Of a DNA stretch of 7,320 bases, positions 4,458 to 7,320 are shown one piece after another. The notes beneath the pieces were generated by a model. That model had not been told where the DNA came from and did no database searches. It saw nothing but the letters and a program-made list of their open reading frames with translations. Numbering within the stretch: the stretch's first letter is position 1; every line of letters starts with the position of its first letter. The position numbers and the translations under genes are program-made. The stretch is from positions 1-7,320 of the forward strand of contig JAUZQA010000209.1 of assembly GCA_030705665.1 (NCBI GenBank), written 5' to 3'. Origin of the DNA: Bacillota bacterium (GTDB lineage: Bacteria; Bacillota; Bacilli; Bacillales_B; DSM-18226).

Positions 4458-4790
4458 TTGGAAAAAGAAACTAGACAATTTCCTGGTGGTTTTCCAGGAA
4501 CAGGCTATCCGCAAATGACAGGTGGTTATCCAGGCATGACAACAGGAATGCCTCATGCAGGCTATCCGGGAACGATGGGTGGATACACAGGTTATCCACA
4601 TACAATGGGAGGTTATCCATACCACCACCATCATCATCATCACCATGGCGGTTACCCGCATATGGGTGGCTATCCACAAATGGGTGGGTACCCACAAATG
4701 GGCGGCTACCCACAAACAGGCGGCTATCCACAAACAGGTGGCTTCCCGCAAACAGGCATGCAGCCTTTCGGAAAACGCACTAATAAATAA
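4458..4790 (+). CDS. GGYPQ-repeat, octahistidine-containing low-complexity protein
   Basis: A 110-aa protein almost entirely Gly, Tyr, Pro, His, Met, Thr and Gln. Residues 1-50 carry irregular [23 protein letters not shown] units. Residues 56-63 are eight consecutive histidines. Residues 64-99 are six hexapeptide repeats of the form GGYPQM/T, and the C terminus is [10 protein letters not shown]. There is no signal peptide or membrane segment. I do not recognise a named gene. The composition resembles Bacillus spore-coat or exosporium proteins, and the sigma-E/K-like -10 upstream points the same way, but this is inference. The histidine tract could bind zinc, nickel or copper. The start is TTG, chosen by the ribosome binding site; the frame is open to 4302 but that would overlap the SodC-like gene. 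A strong terminator follows. Confidence 0.75.
   Translation: MEKETRQFPGGFPGTGYPQMTGGYPGMTTGMPHAGYPGTMGGYTGYPHTMGGYPYHHHHHHHHGGYPHMGGYPQMGGYPQMGGYPQTGGYPQTGGFPQTGMQPFGKRTNK
4623..4646 (+). repeat. Octahistidine codon tract
   Basis: Eight His codons occur in a row, mixing CAC and CAT (CAC CAC CAT CAT CAT CAT CAC CAT). The tract could change length by slippage and encodes a potential metal-binding segment inside the GYP-rich protein. Confidence 0.9.
4647..4754 (+). repeat. Six tandem 18-bp repeats encoding GGYPQM/T
   Basis: Six in-frame 18-base units encode [12 protein letters not shown] twice, GGYPQT twice and GGFPQT. They differ mainly at third codon positions. Expansion by unit duplication followed by synonymous drift is the simplest explanation. 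Confidence 0.92.
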
Positions 4791-4815
4791 AAATATAGTT
4801 TCAAACTCTTTATTA

Positions 4816-4851
4816 CTACCTATCCAACATGATGGGTAGCTTTGTTTTTTT
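4816..4851 (+). terminator. Rho-independent terminator of the His/GYP-rich gene
   Basis: The 9-bp stem CTACCTATC (4816-4824) / GATGGGTAG (4831-4839), with one G-U pair and a 6-base loop, is followed by TTTGTTTTTTT. It separates this gene from the AlaX gene. Confidence 0.88.
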
Positions 4852-4907
4852 CTGGAATATATACTAAATTGGAAGAAGACGATTGATTAAAGGGAGAGAG
4901 CGACGGG

Positions 4908-6125
4908 ATGGAAACGAAACTATTTTATCATGATGCATATATCCGTGAGTTTTCAGCAAAGGTAGTAAAAGCAGAAAAGGACACTGAGGGACACTTTTAC
5001 ATCGTATTGAGTCAAACAGCATTCTATCCAACTGGAGGCGGCCAGCCAAACGATACGGGTACGATAGACGGCGTAAAGGTCTTCAATGTTGAGGAGATAG
5101 ACGGAGAGGTCCGTCACTATCTTGAGCATCCAATCGAAATGTCGGATAAAGAAGTCATTGGCAGAATTGATTGGCAAAGACGTTTTGACCATATGCAGCA
5201 GCATGCCGGCCAGCATATATTATCAGCAGCTTTTGATCAATTATTTCAATACAGAACAGTGGGATTTCACCTTGGAAATGAGGTCTTAACAATCGACCTT
5301 GATACGGAGAGTCTTTTAGAAGAGGAAGCGGACCTGGCAGAGAAGCTTGCCAATCAGATTATTCTTGAAAATAGAATCATTGAGGCAAAATGGGTGGATG
5401 AAGCAGAATTATCCCATTATCCACTTCGTAAAGAGACAAAGGTGAAAGAAGATATTCGCCTTGTTATCATCCCGGAATTTGATTACAACGGGTGCGGGGG
5501 AACACATCCAAATACAGCAGGCCAGGTTCGTGCCGTAAAAATTCTAGATTGGGAAAAGCAAAAGAAGAAAGTGCGTGTGCAATTTGTTTGCGGTGACCGG
5601 GTTCTTGCCCAATTCCAACAAAAACAAAAAGTACTCTTGGAGTTAACAAAGCTGTTAAGCTCACCAGAAAAAGATATGGGTTCTGCTGTTTTAAGAATGC
5701 TGCAAACCCAAAAGGATTTGGAAAAAGGACTTGAAGATGCAAGGGAAAAACTTCTTTCTTATGAAGCAGATGAATTATTAGCTAAAAGCAGTTCTATCTA
5801 TGAAGAGAAACTGATTACTGTTGTTTTTAATGGCAAAACAATTCAGGAGTTGCAAAAACTTGCTCGGCAAATCATTTCAAAAGACCCACTTGCTAATGTC
5901 CTCTTTGTTTCTGAAAATGATGGCAAGCTGCAAGTTGTTGGTGCCAGAGGGCAAACTGCCAGTCAAAATATGAAACTTTTAATTGCCGATGCCTTGAAGC
6001 TGATCAATGGAAGAGGAGGAGGAAATGAAACATTTGCCCAAGGAGGCGGAGAAGCCCTCATGGCAGGAGGAAAATTATTAGAGAATATAGTAGTAAAATT
6101 AAAGGAATCTAATGTTAATGGATAA
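4908..6125 (+). CDS. Alanyl-tRNA editing protein, AlaX-L type with DHHA1 domain
   Basis: A 405-aa free-standing homologue of the AlaRS editing region. It should hydrolyse mischarged Ser-tRNA(Ala), and perhaps Gly-tRNA(Ala), in the cytoplasm. The N-terminal beta-barrel has the GGGQPNDTG loop at residues 43-51. The zinc/catalytic motif is HAGQH (His99, His103) plus Cys196 and His200 in GCGGTH. A coiled coil follows at about 235-295. The C-terminal DHHA1 domain (about 300-400) ends with the glycine-rich GGGNETFAQGGG motif at 371-382. The length fits the long AlaX-L class, and no aminoacylation domain is present. All four metal-binding residues are intact, so activity is expected. AGGGAG at 4891-4896 is 11 bases from the ATG. 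A TATACT at 4860-4865 could be a -10 but lacks a -35. No clear terminator follows. Confidence 0.92.
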   Translation: METKLFYHDAYIREFSAKVVKAEKDTEGHFYIVLSQTAFYPTGGGQPNDTGTIDGVKVFNVEEIDGEVRHYLEHPIEMSDKEVIGRIDWQRRFDHMQQHAGQHILSAAFDQLFQYRTVGFHLGNEVLTIDLDTESLLEEEADLAEKLANQIILENRIIEAKWVDEAELSHYPLRKETKVKEDIRLVIIPEFDYNGCGGTHPNTAGQVRAVKILDWEKQKKKVRVQFVCGDRVLAQFQQKQKVLLELTKLLSSPEKDMGSAVLRMLQTQKDLEKGLEDAREKLLSYEADELLAKSSSIYEEKLITVVFNGKTIQELQKLARQIISKDPLANVLFVSENDGKLQVVGARGQTASQNMKLLIADALKLINGRGGGNETFAQGGGEALMAGGKLLENIVVKLKESNVNG

Positions 6126-6187
6126 TGCTCATACATAGTGAAAATAATATTCTTGGAAAAATCTCTACTTCCGATGGAGCATGAGGT

Positions 6188-6216
6188 TTGTTTAAAGGAA
6201 AACTGCGAACTATAAT
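6188..6216 (+). promoter_or_regulatory. Sigma-A promoter of the 6-phosphogluconate dehydrogenase gene
   Basis: TTGTTT (6188-6193), a 17-bp spacer and a perfect TATAAT (6211-6216) form a good housekeeping promoter. Transcription would begin near 6223, about 38 bases before the TTG start. Confidence 0.75.
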
Positions 6217-6244
6217 GATAATGGCAAAAAATTTTATCATCTTT

Positions 6245-6251
6245 GAAGGGG
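6245..6251 (+). promoter_or_regulatory. Ribosome binding site supporting a TTG start
   Basis: GAAGGGG lies 9 bases before the TTG at 6261. The reading [10 protein letters not shown] from there aligns with the normal N terminus of the family. Confidence 0.75.
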
Positions 6252-6260
6252 CGTTTTAGT

Positions 6261-7320
6261 TTGGAAAAACAAAATATCGGTGTAGTTGGCGTTGGTGTAA
6301 TGGGCAGAAGCCTTGCGCTCAATTTTGAAAGTAAGGGTTTCTCTGTTTCGATGTACGATCTTTCTGCTGAAAAAGTAAAGGAAGTGATTGAACATAATCC
6401 AGGGAAAAAACTTTTTGGAACAGCGAATATTGAAGAATTTGTTCAATCTTTGGAAAGCCCGCGCAAAATCCTTTTAATGGTGAATGCGGGGGGAATTACT
6501 GACAAGGCGATTGAATCACTACTTCCATATCTTGATAAAGGGGATATCCTTATTGATGGCGGAAATAGCTTCTATCAGGATACCATCCGCAGAAATAAAG
6601 AACTAGAGGAAAAAGGTTTTCTCTTTATTGGCGCAGGAGTATCCGGCGGTGAGGAAGGTGCCCTTAAAGGGCCTGCCATTATGCCAAGCGGCCAAAAAGA
6701 AGCTTACGATGCTGTAGGACCAATGTTAACTGCTATTTCAGCGAAGGTTAATGGAGATCCTTGTTGTACATATATCGGACCTAATGGTGCGGGGCATTAT
6801 GTAAAAATGGTTCATAATGGAATTGAATATTCTGATATGCAATTAATTTGCGAGACGTATCATTTAATGAAACAACTTCTTGGGTTATCAACGGATGAGC
6901 TTCATGAAACTTTTGCGGAATGGAACAAAGGTGAACTTGACAGCTATCTTATTGAAATTACCGCAGATATTTTTACAAAAAAAGATCCGGAAACAGGAAA
7001 GCCATTAGTTGATGTGATCCTGGATACGGCTGGTCAAAAAGGCACAGGAAAATGGACTAGCCAAAGTGCACTAGATCTTGGAATTCCGCTTTCCATTATT
7101 ACAGAGTCTGTATTTGCCCGTTTTATTTCTGCCATGAAAGAGGAACGTGTGAGAGCTAGTAATATCCTTCAAGGTCCAGCTAAGCATGAATATTCTGGAA
7201 ATAAAAAAGAGTTCATTGAACTAGTTCGTAAGTCATTGTATTTAAGTAAAATTGTTTCGTATGCCCAAGGCTTTTCCCAGTTGAAAGTTGCATCAGAAGA
7301 ATATAATTGGAATTTAAGAC
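6261..7320 (+). CDS. gnd: 6-phosphogluconate dehydrogenase (decarboxylating), 3' end outside the window
   Basis: The first 353 residues of a long-form enzyme, usually near 470 residues. It oxidatively decarboxylates 6-phosphogluconate to ribulose 5-phosphate in the cytoplasm (pentose phosphate pathway). The Rossmann motif GVVGVGVMG is at residues 7-15. DGGNS (99-103) and [11 protein letters not shown] (128-138) contact substrate. The catalytic block [11 protein letters not shown] carries Lys182, His185, Asn186 and Glu189. The family signature [11 protein letters not shown], with Lys260, is at 255-265. The end of the second Rossmann strand reads MYDLSAEK, where NADP enzymes such as E. coli Gnd have IFNRSREK. 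Asn33 is therefore Asp, Arg34 is Leu and Arg36 is Ala, which predicts preference for NAD+. Start is TTG with its own promoter. It could be a GndA or GntZ-like paralogue. Confidence 0.95.
   Translation, partial: MEKQNIGVVGVGVMGRSLALNFESKGFSVSMYDLSAEKVKEVIEHNPGKKLFGTANIEEFVQSLESPRKILLMVNAGGITDKAIESLLPYLDKGDILIDGGNSFYQDTIRRNKELEEKGFLFIGAGVSGGEEGALKGPAIMPSGQKEAYDAVGPMLTAISAKVNGDPCCTYIGPNGAGHYVKMVHNGIEYSDMQLICETYHLMKQLLGLSTDELHETFAEWNKGELDSYLIEITADIFTKKDPETGKPLVDVILDTAGQKGTGKWTSQSALDLGIPLSIITESVFARFISAMKEERVRASNILQGPAKHEYSGNKKEFIELVRKSLYLSKIVSYAQGFSQLKVASEEYNWNLR

Noticed and set aside
4623..4754. Possible vector-derived His tag or a CRISPR-like array
   Set aside because: The His codons are mixed and internal to a protein with matching composition on both sides, with no vector sequence. 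The 18-bp units are contiguous coding repeats without spacers.
4395..4839. Several long ORFs in other frames and on the minus strand across the GYP/His repeat
   Set aside because: They are shadows of the repeat: periodic low-complexity DNA keeps other frames open, giving periodic Trp/Met/Asp-rich proteins with no ribosome binding sites.
6126..6187. Possible terminator after the AlaX gene (ATGCTC ... GAGCAT)
   Set aside because: The six-base arms are about 47 bases apart and no T-run follows, so I could not support a terminator.
5963..6446. Minus-strand ORFs spanning the AlaX end and the gnd start
   Set aside because: They cross a clear promoter and ribosome binding site for gnd and show no protein-like motifs.

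Overview
The window looks like chromosomal DNA of a spore-forming Bacillaceae bacterium. Support: AT-rich intergenic DNA, strong GGAGG-type ribosome binding sites, three TTG start codons, sigma-A promoters with extended -10 elements, compact hairpin/T-run terminators, and orthologues of the sporulation-associated genes kapB and kapD. The genus cannot be fixed from the sequence. I see no integrase, transposase, CRISPR array, tRNA or rRNA. No gap between genes exceeds about 140 bases.

Layout, left to right. The 3' end of an M17 leucyl aminopeptidase gene is followed by a small Gly/Tyr/Pro-rich protein (345-572). A terminator that works in both directions then separates it from a convergent 59-aa membrane protein (655-834, minus). 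Next come a MenI/YuxO-type hotdog thioesterase (944-1333) and kapD, a DEDDh 3'-5' exonuclease-fold protein (1484-2104). kapB lies convergent to kapD (2203-2583, minus). Divergent from kapB is a cyclophilin-type peptidyl-prolyl isomerase lipoprotein (2698-3444). A 68-aa single-span membrane protein (3532-3738), a Cu/Zn superoxide-dismutase-like lipoprotein (3818-4369) and a GGYPQ-repeat/octahistidine protein (4458-4790) follow. The right end carries an AlaX-L type Ala-tRNA(Ala) editing protein (4908-6125) and the first three quarters of a 6-phosphogluconate dehydrogenase (6261 to the window end).

Most genes have their own promoter or terminator, so this is a run of mono- or bicistronic units, not one operon. 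Loose themes are sporulation or cell surface (kapB, kapD, two GYP-rich proteins, two lipoproteins) and housekeeping (peptidase, menaquinone, tRNA proofreading, pentose phosphate pathway).

I found no clearly new multi-gene system. The observations most worth checking are: (1) the SodC-like lipoprotein has Asp in place of the fourth copper ligand His and of one zinc ligand His; (2) the 6-phosphogluconate dehydrogenase has DLSA where NADP enzymes have NRSR, which predicts NAD+ preference; (3) a His8/GGYPQ-repeat protein lies behind a sigma-E/sigma-K-like -10; and (4) a near-perfect PerR-like box overlaps the putative kapB promoter.
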